Assembly (NCBI RefSeq): GCF_019104765.1
Contig: NZ_JAHRXJ010000001.1
Coordinates: 151,012-215,011 of the forward strand
Source: Synechococcus sp. HK05
Lineage (GTDB): Bacteria; Cyanobacteriota; Cyanobacteriia; PCC-6307; Cyanobiaceae
Direction of reading: 5' to 3'
DNA length: 64,000 bases
Shown: piece after piece, positions 36,296-45,367 of the stretch
Position numbering within the stretch: position 1 is the stretch's first letter
Layout of the letters: each line of letters opens with the position of its first letter
The notes under the pieces: generated by a model
What the model was told of the DNA's origin: nothing
The model's input: the letters and a program-made list of their open reading frames with translations, nothing else
Database searches by the model: none
Position numbers and translations under genes: made by a program

Positions 36296-36523
36296 TCAAG
36301 CAAACATTGAGCTGATCTCTTCGGCGAACCCGTCCTTGAGATCGGTCGTCGCCACGGCGCTGCTTTGAAGGAAGCCGAGCTTGCGGCGACGAGGGGTGTC
36401 GTCGATCGGCACGAGGCGCACGAGAGCTTTCCCGGCGCGAGCGATCACCACGTCTTCGCCATCCAGCGCCTGCTCCACGTAGCGGGAGAGGTTCGTCTTG
36501 GCGTCGTGAAGATTCACTTGCAT
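36296..36523 (-). CDS. Phd/YefM-family antitoxin
   Basis: 75 residues: MQVNLHDAKTNLSRYVEQAL, then GEDVVIARAGKALVRLVPID, a typical Phd/YefM DNA-binding half. A C-terminal toxin-binding tail contains DLKDGFAEEISSMF. First gene of the Phd-PIN pair. A 24-bp palindrome ends 8 bp upstream of its ATG. Confidence 0.92.
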   Translation of the reverse strand: MQVNLHDAKTNLSRYVEQALDGEDVVIARAGKALVRLVPIDDTPRRRKLGFLQSSAVATTDLKDGFAEEISSMFA

Positions 36524-36530
36524 GAGATCA

Positions 36531-36554
36531 ACTTAGCCGCCTTGGCGGCTAAGT
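36531..36554. promoter_or_regulatory. 24-bp palindrome between era and the Phd-PIN module
   Basis: ACTTAGCCGCC-TT-GGCGGCTAAGT has perfect 11-bp arms. One end touches the era stop codon and the other lies 8 bp upstream of the antitoxin ATG. There is no T-run after it on the minus strand, so an antitoxin operator, or a hairpin limiting read-through, fits better than a classical terminator. Confidence 0.6.
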
Positions 36555-37546
36555 CAGCTGTCGCCGCGGTAGCCCAGTTCCGCCAGGCGGGAGGCGCTGC
36601 GGCGCCAGTTGGGCACCACCTTCACGAATAGCTCCAGATACACCGGCCCGTTGATCAGCTTCTGCATCTGCTGGCGGGCGCCGCTGCCGATCTCCCGCAG
36701 CATCCGGCCGCCCTTGCCGATCAGGATTCCCTTCTGGCTGTTGCGCTCCACCAGCACCGTGGCAAGCACGGCCGTGCGAGGGCCGTCGTCGACGATGCGC
36801 TCGATCTGCACGGCCACGGAGTGGGGCACCTCCTCACGGGTGTGCTGCAGCACCTGCTCACGGATCAGCTCCGCCAGCAGCAATTGCTCCGGCTGATCGC
36901 TCACCGCATCGGGCGGGTAGAGATGCGGCCCTTCGGGCAGGGCGGCCGAGAGGGTCTCCACCAGGCCACTGGTGCCATCGCCGGTGAGGGCGCTCACCGG
37001 GTGCAGGGGCCAGTCCCCCACCAGCTCGCGGTAGCTGGCTTCCAGTTCTGCGGCCTGGGCCGGATCCACCAGGTCGTGCTTGTTGAGCGCAACGTGCACG
37101 GGCGCACGCGCATGGCTCAGCAGTTCCACGATGAAGCCATCGCCGCGGCCCGCCGGCTGGCTGCCATCCACCAGCAGCAGCACCAGATCCACCTCGCCAA
37201 TGGCACCGCGGGCGGTTTGCACCAGGCGTTCGCCCAGTAGGTGGTGGGGTTTGTGGATGCCGGGGGTGTCCACCAGCACCAGCTGAGCGGTGGGGGTGGT
37301 GAGGATGGCCCGCAGGCGATTGCGGGTGGTTTGGGCGATGGGGGAGGTGATCGCCACCTTTTCGCCCACCAATTGATTGAGCAGGGTGGATTTGCCCACA
37401 TTCGGCCGGCCCACCAGCGCCACGAAGCCGGATCGAAAGCCTTCAGGGCTCTGGCCAAGCTCAAAGCCACCGGCCATTGCCTCGGCGGGCAGATCACCCA
37501 GATCCGGGAACGGCGGGAATGAGTCGTTGGGGGGGCTTGGCTCCAT
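36554..37546 (-). CDS. era: GTPase Era
   Basis: Ribosome-assembly GTPase acting on the 16S rRNA 3' end. 330 residues from ATG 37546: G1 GRPNVGKST, the switch region with TTRNR, G3 DTPGIHKPHH, G4 NKHD and G5 SALTG, then a KH domain with ILIGKGGRMLREIG and LELFVKVVPNWR. A poorly conserved N-terminal extension of about 35 residues, rich in Pro and acidic residues, precedes the G domain. Confidence 0.95.
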   Translation of the reverse strand: MEPSPPNDSFPPFPDLGDLPAEAMAGGFELGQSPEGFRSGFVALVGRPNVGKSTLLNQLVGEKVAITSPIAQTTRNRLRAILTTPTAQLVLVDTPGIHKPHHLLGERLVQTARGAIGEVDLVLLLVDGSQPAGRGDGFIVELLSHARAPVHVALNKHDLVDPAQAAELEASYRELVGDWPLHPVSALTGDGTSGLVETLSAALPEGPHLYPPDAVSDQPEQLLLAELIREQVLQHTREEVPHSVAVQIERIVDDGPRTAVLATVLVERNSQKGILIGKGGRMLREIGSGARQQMQKLINGPVYLELFVKVVPNWRRSASRLAELGYRGDS

Positions 37547-37590
37547 AACCTCACCTTGGCAGCCCGCCGTTCGATCGAATCTCTGCGTTG

Positions 37591-38130
37591 ATGACTGAGC
37601 CCGCCACTGACACCACACCGCTGCAGCCCACCTTCCAGCAGGCCATGGAGATCACGGCCCAGTGGTTGGCGCTCTGGGACAACGGTGAGCTGAGTGATGA
37701 GGTGCTCGCTGATCGGGTGGCCGAGATGGTGGCGAGCCGGGATGGGGCGCGGGGCTTTTTTGTGGTGTCGCTGGCGGGGGACAGCCCGCTGATGGATCGG
37801 CTGCCCGATCCGGTGGTGCTGGCGCTGCGCCAGGCGGGGGATGGCGTGGTGGATCTCACGGCCCGCAACCTGGCGATGAGCACGGCGATGGCCCTGCACC
37901 ACGGGCGCAGCGGTGATGCCGGCCAGCAGGGCGGATCGGAGCGGGTGCAGCTGCGCTGCACGGAACTGCTGCGCCTGCTGGAGCCTGGTGCTGTGAAGGA
38001 GCGGCTGGAAACGCTGCTGGAGGGCACCGCCGGCCGCGGCGACGATGTTGGCTTCCTCGATCGCTGGGGCTACGACGCCGACCAGCGCGCCGCTATCGCC
38101 GACGCGGTGCTGGCCGTGGCTGAGGGCTGA
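37591..38130 (+). CDS. Conserved-looking hypothetical protein
   Basis: 179 residues from ATG 37591 (TTG 37588 possible). Soluble and acidic, mostly helical, without signal peptide or membrane segment. Features include QPTFQQAMEITAQWLALWDN, VVSLAGDSPLMDRLPDP and a C-terminal GFLDRWGYDADQRAAIADAV. No family recognised. Divergent from era, and followed by the dispersed palindrome. Confidence 0.75.
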   Translation: MTEPATDTTPLQPTFQQAMEITAQWLALWDNGELSDEVLADRVAEMVASRDGARGFFVVSLAGDSPLMDRLPDPVVLALRQAGDGVVDLTARNLAMSTAMALHHGRSGDAGQQGGSERVQLRCTELLRLLEPGAVKERLETLLEGTAGRGDDVGFLDRWGYDADQRAAIADAVLAVAEG

Positions 38131-38162
38131 CTCCGCGGGTCTGTCCCTGGTGTGTCTGGAGT

Positions 38163-38210
38163 GCAGTGTCCGGCTTGGGATATCCATGGATATCCGGAGT
38201 TGGACACTGC
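38163..38210. repeat. Dispersed nested palindrome, copy 2 (intergenic)
   Basis: 48 bp: arm GCAGTGTCC (38163-38171), 6-nt spacer, core GGATATCCATGGATATCC (38178-38195, a perfect palindrome), 6-nt spacer, arm GGACACTGC (38202-38210). Outer arms pair perfectly. It lies between the ends of two convergent genes and just outside a terminator. This is the most regular copy of the family. Confidence 0.85.
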
Positions 38211-38218
38211 TGCGGCAC

Positions 38219-38247
38219 AAAAAAAGCACCCCTGCTTGGGGTGCTTT
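38219..38247 (-). terminator. Rho-independent terminator of the Bax inhibitor-1 gene
   Basis: On the minus strand, AAAGCACCCC-AAGCA-GGGGTGCTTT runs into a T tract (A-run 38219-38225 on the plus strand). It is 36 bp past the stop of the gene ending at 38283. Confidence 0.9.
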
Positions 38248-38282
38248 GAGCTGGAGCCGACGGGCTCTGGCGATGGATTCAC

Positions 38283-39017
38283 TCAGTCGCGGCGACCGCC
38301 GCCGTTGAGGGCGATCACCAGGCGCAGGATGAAGATGAACAGGTTGATGTAGGTGAGGTACATGCCCAGGGCGCCGGCCAGGTACTGGTCGTCGCTGTAG
38401 GTGCGGGGCATTGTGTAGAAATCAACGAAGGCAGCGCCCACGAAGATCACGGTGCCGAAGCCGGCGATCATCAGCTCGAAGCCGCCCATGCCGAAGCCGG
38501 GCACGAAGATGCCGCCCACGATCTGCACGACCATGGCGATCACCAGGCCGAGGATGCCCAGGCCCACCACGCCGCTCAGGGCCTGCCCCACGTTGTCGCT
38601 CATGCGGCGGCCCATCACCGAGGCGGCCACGAAGGTGATGCCAGTGGCAAGAACGGCGGTGCCGATGGCCCCAACGCCGGCGACGGCGGTGGCATAGCTC
38701 ACCAGGCCGCTCAGGGTGAAACCGGTGATCAGGCTGTAGGCCGCCAGCAACGGCAGGGCCGTGCTGTTGTTGCCCTTCATGGCCACGTTCTGGGCCACGA
38801 AGAACAGGATGAAGTTGCCGATCAGCGCCACCCAGAACAAGGGCATGAATGCGGCGGATTTGGCCGCGAGCATCGCCATTCCGGCGAAGACGCCACCGGC
38901 GGTGAGCACCATGCCGCCGCCCACGTAGGGCAGGGCCTTGTTGACCACATTGGGGCCCACCAGCGCGCTCGATTGAGCCTCGCGGATGGCCTCCTGGAAA
39001 TTGCTGCTGGCCGGCAT
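38283..39017 (-). CDS. Bax inhibitor-1 / YccA-family membrane protein
   Basis: 244 residues with seven predicted transmembrane helices between about 29 and 235 and the family's C-terminal pattern (FVDFYTMPRTYSDDQYLAGALGMYLTYINLFIFILRLV). Bacterial members include YccA, an FtsH modulator, and pH-sensitive calcium-leak proteins. An ftsH gene is in the window but about 33 kb away, so no link is claimed. Confidence 0.92.
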   Translation of the reverse strand: MPASSNFQEAIREAQSSALVGPNVVNKALPYVGGGMVLTAGGVFAGMAMLAAKSAAFMPLFWVALIGNFILFFVAQNVAMKGNNSTALPLLAAYSLITGFTLSGLVSYATAVAGVGAIGTAVLATGITFVAASVMGRRMSDNVGQALSGVVGLGILGLVIAMVVQIVGGIFVPGFGMGGFELMIAGFGTVIFVGAAFVDFYTMPRTYSDDQYLAGALGMYLTYINLFIFILRLVIALNGGGRRD

Positions 39018-39102
39018 GGCTCAGGAAGGAAGACTCACTCCATCCTGCCAGCGCTTTTTCGCTAGTGGGATGAAGTGAAAACCGCAGTGGGTGCGGATCC
39101 CC

Positions 39103-40098
39103 CTATTCGCGGCGCCGCGGGGTGCTGCGGTGTTCATCACGGCTGGCGTAGGCATTCACCAGCCGCTGCACCAAGGGATGGCGCACCACATCGGCGGCGG
39201 TGAGCCGGCAGATGGCGATGCCCTCCACCCCCTCAAGCACCTGAGCCGCTTCGATCAGGCCGCTGAGTTGGCCGTGGGGTAAATCGATTTGGGTGGGGTC
39301 GCCGGTCACCACCATGCGCGAGCCTTCACCGAGGCGGGTGAGCACCATGCGCATCTGAGCGGTGGTGGTGTTCTGGGCTTCGTCGAGGATCACGAAGGCA
39401 TCGGCGAGGGTGCGGCCGCGCATGTAGGCCAGCGGCGCCACCTCAATCACGTTTTTCTCGATCAATGCGGCGGTGCGCTCCTGGCCCAGCAGGGTGTGCA
39501 GCGCGTCGTAGAGGGGGCGCAGATAGGGATCCACCTTTTGCTGCAGATCACCCGGCAGAAAGCCGAGGCGTTCGCCGGCTTCCACAGCGGGGCGGGTGAG
39601 GATCAGCCGCTCCACGCGCCGCTCCTGCAGGGCGCGCACGGCTTGCACCGCGGCCAGGAAGGTTTTGCCGGTGCCGGCCGGGCCGAGGGCCAGGGTGAGG
39701 TCGTGGCGCTCGATCGCCTCCACGTAGGCCTTTTGTTTGAGTGTGCGCGGGCGCAGCAGTTTGCCGCTTTGGCTGCGGGCCAGCACCTGCTTGCCCAGCT
39801 GCTGATGCTCCTCCCCGCGGCCCGTATCAAGCGCGGTAAGGGCCGTTTGCACATCCACCTGGGTGATGGCCTGGCCTTCCTGCCAGAGGGGACGCAGCAA
39901 CTCCACCAAGCCAGCGGCCCGCTCCAGCTGGGTGGGGCGGCCGCGCAGTTGCAATGACAAACCCCGCAACACCAGCGAAGCACCAGTCAGGGCTTCGAGG
40001 CGATGCAGGGTGGATTCGGCCTCGCCGGCCAGCGCCATGGCGGCGTCCTGGTCGGGGAGGTCGATGCTGAAGTGGGTGAGGGTGTCAGCCCCGGACAT
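39103..40098 (-). CDS. PhoH-family ATPase
   Basis: 331 residues. An N-terminal KH-like segment (about 1-110) is followed by a PhoH ATPase domain: Walker [28 protein letters not shown], Walker [11 protein letters not shown], and [12 protein letters not shown]. PhoH-like proteins are linked to RNA metabolism and often sit near ybeY and era; era is about 1.6 kb away here. Precedes no other gene closely; rpsP lies 12 bp upstream on the same strand. Confidence 0.93.
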   Translation of the reverse strand: MSGADTLTHFSIDLPDQDAAMALAGEAESTLHRLEALTGASLVLRGLSLQLRGRPTQLERAAGLVELLRPLWQEGQAITQVDVQTALTALDTGRGEEHQQLGKQVLARSQSGKLLRPRTLKQKAYVEAIERHDLTLALGPAGTGKTFLAAVQAVRALQERRVERLILTRPAVEAGERLGFLPGDLQQKVDPYLRPLYDALHTLLGQERTAALIEKNVIEVAPLAYMRGRTLADAFVILDEAQNTTTAQMRMVLTRLGEGSRMVVTGDPTQIDLPHGQLSGLIEAAQVLEGVEGIAICRLTAADVVRHPLVQRLVNAYASRDEHRSTPRRRE

Positions 40099-40110
40099 GG
40101 GGGCTCAGCC

Positions 40111-40521
40111 TCAGGCTTCCGCTGCTTCTTCGGCGGGAGCTTCTGCGGCAGCAGCAGCAGCCTCAGCGGCGGCAGCAGCTTCAGCAGCCTTGGCTTCGGC
40201 TGCTTCCTTGGCGGCCTGCTTGGCAGCGGCTTCGCGGGCAGCGGCCTGCTTCTTCTGGCCGATCACCACGGAAGGACGCACCTTCTTCTCCACCAGACCG
40301 CCGCGCTCGAGCAGGGTGAGCACGCTGTCGGTGGGTTGAGCGCCCTGTGCCAGACGGGCACGGATCGCTTCAGTGTCGAGACGGGTCTCTTTGGTGCGGG
40401 GGTTGTAGAAGCCCAGCTCCTCGAGGGGGCGACCGTCGCGGCGGGAGGTGCTGTTGCAGGCCACGAGGCGGAAGCTCGCTTCCCGCTTCTTACCGAACCG
40501 CTTCAGGCGGAGCTTGATCAT
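40111..40521 (-). CDS. rpsP: 30S ribosomal protein S16 with long Ala/Glu tail
   Basis: 136 residues from ATG 40521. The first 80 form a normal S16 ([51 protein letters not shown]). Residues about 95-136 are a low-complexity Ala/Glu/Lys tail. Many S16 proteins are about 80-90 residues, so this is a lineage extension. Next to ffh, a common arrangement. Confidence 0.95.
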   Translation of the reverse strand: MIKLRLKRFGKKREASFRLVACNSTSRRDGRPLEELGFYNPRTKETRLDTEAIRARLAQGAQPTDSVLTLLERGGLVEKKVRPSVVIGQKKQAAAREAAAKQAAKEAAEAKAAEAAAAAEAAAAAAEAPAEEAAEA

Positions 40522-40618
40522 CGTGGCCTTGCCTTGCTGACTGGATAAGGGGTGCGTGATCCGTTGGAGGCGGAATCGCGCGCCAAACGACCACAATACT
40601 CTTTGGGGTGAACCCCCT

Positions 40619-42091
40619 CTAGAGCTCGCCGAAGCCTTTGCGCTTCTTGGCCGGTTTGGGCGCTTTGGGCATGCCACCGCCGCCACGCCCGGGCATGCCA
40701 CCGCCCATGCCACCCATGCCGGGCATCCCAGGGAAGCCACCCATGCCGGGGAAGCCACCGCCCATGCCAGGCATGCCGGGCATGCCGCCGCCGCGGGTCA
40801 TCTGCTGCATGAACCCGCGCATCTGCTGGAAGTTCTGCAGCACCTTGTCCACATCCGAGGGGCTGTGGCCGCTGCCGCTGGCGATGCGGCGCCGGCGGGA
40901 GGGGTTGGCGGCCAGCAGATCGGGGTCGCGGCGCTCGGCCTCGGTCATCGAGCTGATCATCGCCTCGATCTTCTTGAGCTGCTCCTCGCCCTGCTTGAGT
41001 ATGCCGTCGTCGATCTTGTTCATGCCGGGGATCAGCTTCATCAAGCCCCCCAGCGAGCCCATGCGCTTGATCAGGCGCATCTGCTGCACGAAGTCCGAGA
41101 AGTCAAAGGTTGCTTCCTGGAGCTTCTGCTGCATCTTGGCCACATCGGCCAGCTCCACCTCCTTCTGGGCCTTCTCCACCAGGGTGAGCACGTCACCCAT
41201 GCCGAGGATGCGGCTGGCCATCCGCTCGGGGTGGAAGGGCTGCAGCGCCTCCACCTTCTCGCCGGTGCCGATGAACTTGATCGGCGCGCCGCTCACCTTG
41301 CGGATCGAGAGGGCGGCGCCACCGCGGGAGTCGCCGTCGAGCTTGGTGAGCACGGCGCCGGTGATGCCTACCTGCTCGTGGAAGGCGCGGGTGAGCTCGG
41401 CCGCTTCCTGGCCGATCATCGAATCCACCACCAGCAGCACCTCATCGGGGCTGCAGGCCTCGCGGATCCGCACCATCTCCTCCATCATCGATTGATCGAT
41501 CTGGAGGCGGCCGGCGGTGTCCACCAGCACCGTGTCGAAGCCTTCTTCTTTGGCCTTGGCGATGCCAGCGGCGGCGATCGCTTCGGGCTTGGCCTCGGTG
41601 CCGAGGCTGAACACCTCCACGCCGATCTGGCCGCCCAGCGTTTTCAGCTGATCGATCGCCGCCGGGCGATACACGTCGGCACCCACCAGAAGCGCCTTGC
41701 GACCCTGCTCCTTGAGGTGCAGGCCGAGCTTGGCGGTGGCGGTGGTTTTACCGGCGCCCTGCAGGCCCGCCATCAGCACCACCGAGGGCTCACCCGCTTT
41801 GCCGCCGGCAGCGAGGGGTGCGTTTTCGCCGCCCATGGTGTCCACGAGCTGCTCGTGCACCACCTGGATGAACTTCTGATCCGGGCTGATGCCGCGCACC
41901 ACTTCGGTGCCAAGGGCTTTTTTGCGGACTTCGTCCACAAAGTCCTTCACCACCGGCAGGCTCACATCGGCCTCCAGCAGCGCTCGGCGCACCTCCTTCA
42001 GGGCGCCATCCACATTGCTTTCGCTGATCGAGCCCTGGCCGCGCAGGTTCTTAACCGCGTCTTCAAACCGCTGGGAAAGCTCGTCGAACAT
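40619..42091 (-). CDS. ffh: Signal recognition particle protein Ffh
   Basis: 490 residues. The N domain and G domain have [29 protein letters not shown] and [11 protein letters not shown]. The Met-rich M domain includes [29 protein letters not shown] and [11 protein letters not shown]. It directs membrane proteins to the translocon. The C-terminal 60 residues are a Gly/Met/Pro-rich tail with repeated PGMGG-like units, ending in a basic [12 protein letters not shown]. Confidence 0.97.
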   Translation of the reverse strand: MFDELSQRFEDAVKNLRGQGSISESNVDGALKEVRRALLEADVSLPVVKDFVDEVRKKALGTEVVRGISPDQKFIQVVHEQLVDTMGGENAPLAAGGKAGEPSVVLMAGLQGAGKTTATAKLGLHLKEQGRKALLVGADVYRPAAIDQLKTLGGQIGVEVFSLGTEAKPEAIAAAGIAKAKEEGFDTVLVDTAGRLQIDQSMMEEMVRIREACSPDEVLLVVDSMIGQEAAELTRAFHEQVGITGAVLTKLDGDSRGGAALSIRKVSGAPIKFIGTGEKVEALQPFHPERMASRILGMGDVLTLVEKAQKEVELADVAKMQQKLQEATFDFSDFVQQMRLIKRMGSLGGLMKLIPGMNKIDDGILKQGEEQLKKIEAMISSMTEAERRDPDLLAANPSRRRRIASGSGHSPSDVDKVLQNFQQMRGFMQQMTRGGGMPGMPGMGGGFPGMGGFPGMPGMGGMGGGMPGRGGGGMPKAPKPAKKRKGFGEL

Positions 42092-42161
42092 CAGATACGC
42101 AGGCGGCTAAGGGGCTGGCGGCAGCAGCCGCATTGGCCGCGATCGTAAAAAGTCGTGGCGC

Positions 42162-44108
42162 TCAGCTCGGTTTGTAGGCGGCCAGCAGCCAGCGCTTGCC
42201 ATCGCGGGCAAACACATAGGTATTGGTGAGTTGGGTGCTTGGGGTTTGGCTGAGCACGGCACCGCTGCTGCTGCGCCGCTCATCGCTGTAGCGAAGTTGC
42301 ACCTGGGCGGCGATGCGGTTGGCGCTGCGTTCGTTCACCGTGAAGCTCTCCACCGTGGCCTGCACGCTTTCGGTGGCGCCGGCGTTGCGCAGGCTCTGCT
42401 CCTGACGCTGCAGGAGCTGCACCTGGCTGCCGCGGGCGAGATCGGTGAGTGGCAATGGAGCGCTTTGGCCCGCCAGCACGGCGGCTTTGGCTGTGAGCCA
42501 GGCTTCCAGCAGCTCCTGCAGTTGGGTGTCGCTGGGGTCGGCGGCGGTGAGCGGGAAGCTCGGGGTTGGGGCTGGGGCCGGCTCGGCGGGTTTGGCCTGC
42601 TCCACCGGTTGCACCGGCAGCGGCTGCACGGGTTGGCTACGCGGACGCAGCAGCAGCCAACCAGCCAGGGCGATCAGCGCCACAGTGCCGCCGGCTGCTG
42701 GCAGGGCCCAGCGGGGCAGGGCGCTCAAGTCGGGCCAGTGCAGTTCCGGAAGGCGCCAGGTGGGGCCATCCCAGAGGTCGTCGTCTGCGTTGGCCTCGTC
42801 GTCGGTAGCGGCGGGCTCGGTGGCGAGGTTGGTGTTCAGGCTGTCGAAGTTCAGCTCTGGCCAGGAGGAAAGATCGCTGGAGGCTTCGGCGGCCGCGGGG
42901 GATGGTTCGGCGGCCGGGCTGGGCTGGAGCCGGCCGCGGATGCGGTCTTGTTGCTCCACGTAGGCCTGCACATCGCGGTCGGCAAACCAAGCCTCCAGAT
43001 CGGCCTCGGCATCGATGTCGCGGAAGCCGGGCAGCACTTCGCGGCTCAACCAGTCGCGGCAGTAGGCGCACAGGCGCGCCAGGGGATCGTCGCTCTGCTC
43101 GTGGGCCCACTGGCGCAGGGCCTCATCGGCTCCGGCATCGAACAGGGTTTGGGCCTGCTCCACCTGGCCGAGCAGCAGCTGCTGGCAGGCCAGAAACACC
43201 TCCATGCCCGGTTGGCCGCCCGCCTGCAGGCGCTGGAAGCCGGCTTGGATGCGCTCCGGTTTGCGCTGCACGAAGCCAGCGGCGGTGAGGGCGAAGCTGG
43301 CGAGGAAATCAGCGGTGGCAGAGCCGGCTTCGGCCCAACGGCTGAACAGATCCACCTGCTCCTGAACCGTGAGGAACTGGCGGATCTGCTTGAAGAAGGG
43401 TTGGAATTCGGCCTGGGGAAAATCAGCGTCGAGCTCCCCTTCCAGGCCGCCGCGCTGCAGCACCAGCTGTTCGAGCAGCTTGATCCCTTCCTGGCGAGCG
43501 CTGAGCGCCGAGAGATCGCGGCTGATCAGATCGAGCACCCGGTAGGGCAGCAGCAGTTTCAGTTCATGCTCGAGCTGGCGGCGTTGCTCGGGCAGTTGGC
43601 CCATGCGCTGCAGCAGTTGCAGGCCCTGCTGCAGGGTGCGGGCTGCCGCTTCGTAGCGGCGTTGGTTGCGGAAATCGCTGGCTGCGGCCTGGCAGGCGAG
43701 CCCCGCCAGCAGGGTGAGATCGGCTTCGCGGCTGCTGCCCAGGGCCGGGGCCTGGGGTGGTTGCAAGCCGCGGCTGGCGGCTTCAAAGGCTTCCTGGGCT
43801 TGGCCGGCTTCCATCAGCAGCAGCAGGCCGCCCACCTCGCGTGATGGCGGAATTTCAAGGGCGGCAATGGCGCCCTCACCCGTGTCGGCGATGGCGGTGA
43901 GCTCGCGTTCGTAGCTGTGGCGGCGCTCTTCATCGCTGAGCAGCTCGGCGCTCGCTTGCAGCAGATCGGCCCTGGCCTGCAGGGTGTCGATGGTGAAGCC
44001 CTGGTCGGGCGCGCGATCCAAACGCTGCTGCAGTGTGCGCAGCACGGTTTCGCTGTCGGTGGTGGGGGAGACACCGAGAAGGCGGAAGTGATCGATCGGC
44101 AGTTCCAA
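42162..44108 (-). CDS. ftn2: Cell-division protein Ftn2/ZipN (ARC6-like)
   Basis: 648 residues. An N-terminal J-like domain (PIDHFRLLGVSPTTDSETVLRTLQQRLDR) and a long helical region precede one transmembrane segment (about 473-490, LPAAGGTVALIALAGWLLL). A Pro-rich linker and a C-terminal IMS/ARC6-like domain (LQELLEAWLTAKAAVLAG ... YVFARDGKRWLLAAYKPS) complete it. It anchors FtsZ at the cyanobacterial division site, as ARC6 does in chloroplasts. Divergent from pdhA. Confidence 0.92.
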   Translation of the reverse strand: MELPIDHFRLLGVSPTTDSETVLRTLQQRLDRAPDQGFTIDTLQARADLLQASAELLSDEERRHSYERELTAIADTGEGAIAALEIPPSREVGGLLLLMEAGQAQEAFEAASRGLQPPQAPALGSSREADLTLLAGLACQAAASDFRNQRRYEAAARTLQQGLQLLQRMGQLPEQRRQLEHELKLLLPYRVLDLISRDLSALSARQEGIKLLEQLVLQRGGLEGELDADFPQAEFQPFFKQIRQFLTVQEQVDLFSRWAEAGSATADFLASFALTAAGFVQRKPERIQAGFQRLQAGGQPGMEVFLACQQLLLGQVEQAQTLFDAGADEALRQWAHEQSDDPLARLCAYCRDWLSREVLPGFRDIDAEADLEAWFADRDVQAYVEQQDRIRGRLQPSPAAEPSPAAAEASSDLSSWPELNFDSLNTNLATEPAATDDEANADDDLWDGPTWRLPELHWPDLSALPRWALPAAGGTVALIALAGWLLLRPRSQPVQPLPVQPVEQAKPAEPAPAPTPSFPLTAADPSDTQLQELLEAWLTAKAAVLAGQSAPLPLTDLARGSQVQLLQRQEQSLRNAGATESVQATVESFTVNERSANRIAAQVQLRYSDERRSSSGAVLSQTPSTQLTNTYVFARDGKRWLLAAYKPS

Positions 44109-44238
44109 TCCGCCCGGTTCGCTTGGGCGTGACTGTAGTCAGGGTCTGAGGTTTTGGCCTCAACCCACACACCGTTTGGTGATGGACCCCGTACAGTCGC
44201 CACAGCATCAGTAGTGGCCGGACAGCCGGAAACCGCGC

Positions 44239-45348
44239 ATGACACAGGCAGATCTCGGCCAGAGCGTCGCCAACAACGGGGCTCCCGCCTGCTCCGCCGA
44301 TGTGAACGCGGTGGGCCTGCACGCCGAGCGTCTGCTCAATCTGTACCCCTCCACCCCGGCTGTGGTGAGCCGCGATGAGGGCTTGATGCTCTATCGCGAC
44401 ATGACCCTGGGTCGGCGCTTTGAAGACAAGTGCGCCGAGATGTATTACCGGGGCAAGATGTTTGGCTTCGTGCACCTCTACAACGGCCAGGAGGCCGTGA
44501 GCACGGGCGTGATCAAGGCGATGAAGATGCAGCACGACTGGTTCTGCAGCACCTATCGCGATCACGTTCACGCCCTCAGCTGCGGCGTGCCGGCCCGCGA
44601 GGTGATGAGTGAGCTGTTCGGTAAGGAAACCGGTTGCAGCAAGGGCCGCGGCGGCTCGATGCACCTGTTCTCCAAGGAGCACCACCTGCTGGGTGGCTAC
44701 GCCTTCATCGGTGAGGGCATCCCGGTGGCCCTCGGCGCTGCTTTCACCAGCCGCTACAAGCGCGACGCCCTGGGTGATGCCAGCAGCGATGCGGTGACGG
44801 CCGCCTTCTTCGGCGATGGCACCTGCAACATCGGTCAGTTCTATGAGTGCCTGAACATGGCGGCGCTCTGGAAGCTACCGATCATCTTCGTGGTGGAAAA
44901 CAACAAGTGGGCCATCGGCATGGACCACAACCGCGCCACCAGCGACCCCGAGATCTGGCGTAAAGCCGCTGCCTTCGGCATGGCCGGTGAAGAGGTGGAT
45001 GGCATGGATGTGCTCGCGGTGCGCGGCGCTGCCCAGCGCGCCATTGAGCGCGCCCGCGCCGGCGAAGGCCCCACCGTGCTGGAGTGCCTCACCTACCGCT
45101 TCCGCGGCCATTCCCTGGCCGACCCCGACGAGCTGCGTGCTGAGGCGGAGAAGGAGTTCTGGGCCCAGCGCGATCCGATCAAGCGCCTGGCCGCCCACCT
45201 GATCGAGCACAACCTGGCCACGGCCGATGAGCTCAAGGGCATTGAAAAGGAGATCGACGCCGAAGTTGCCGATTGCGTGGAGTTTGCGCTCGCTGCACCT
45301 GAGCCCAAGCCCGAAGAGCTCACCCGCTACATCTGGGCTGAAGACTGA
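44239..45348 (+). CDS. pdhA: Pyruvate dehydrogenase E1 component, alpha subunit
   Basis: 369 residues. The thiamine-diphosphate motif GDGTCN ... NNKWA is present, together with [24 protein letters not shown] and a phosphorylation-loop-like [13 protein letters not shown]. It converts pyruvate to acetyl groups with E1-beta, which is encoded elsewhere. The 130-bp leader shared with ftn2 holds a TGAGG/CCTCA inverted repeat (about 44150-44166) of unknown role. Confidence 0.96.
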   Translation: MTQADLGQSVANNGAPACSADVNAVGLHAERLLNLYPSTPAVVSRDEGLMLYRDMTLGRRFEDKCAEMYYRGKMFGFVHLYNGQEAVSTGVIKAMKMQHDWFCSTYRDHVHALSCGVPAREVMSELFGKETGCSKGRGGSMHLFSKEHHLLGGYAFIGEGIPVALGAAFTSRYKRDALGDASSDAVTAAFFGDGTCNIGQFYECLNMAALWKLPIIFVVENNKWAIGMDHNRATSDPEIWRKAAAFGMAGEEVDGMDVLAVRGAAQRAIERARAGEGPTVLECLTYRFRGHSLADPDELRAEAEKEFWAQRDPIKRLAAHLIEHNLATADELKGIEKEIDAEVADCVEFALAAPEPKPEELTRYIWAED

Positions 45349-45367
45349 GCCTCGCGCTCGGCGTTGC

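Noticed and set aside
36554..37546. Reading the GTPase as Der
   Set aside because: There is only one G domain followed by a KH domain, which is Era; Der has two tandem G domains.
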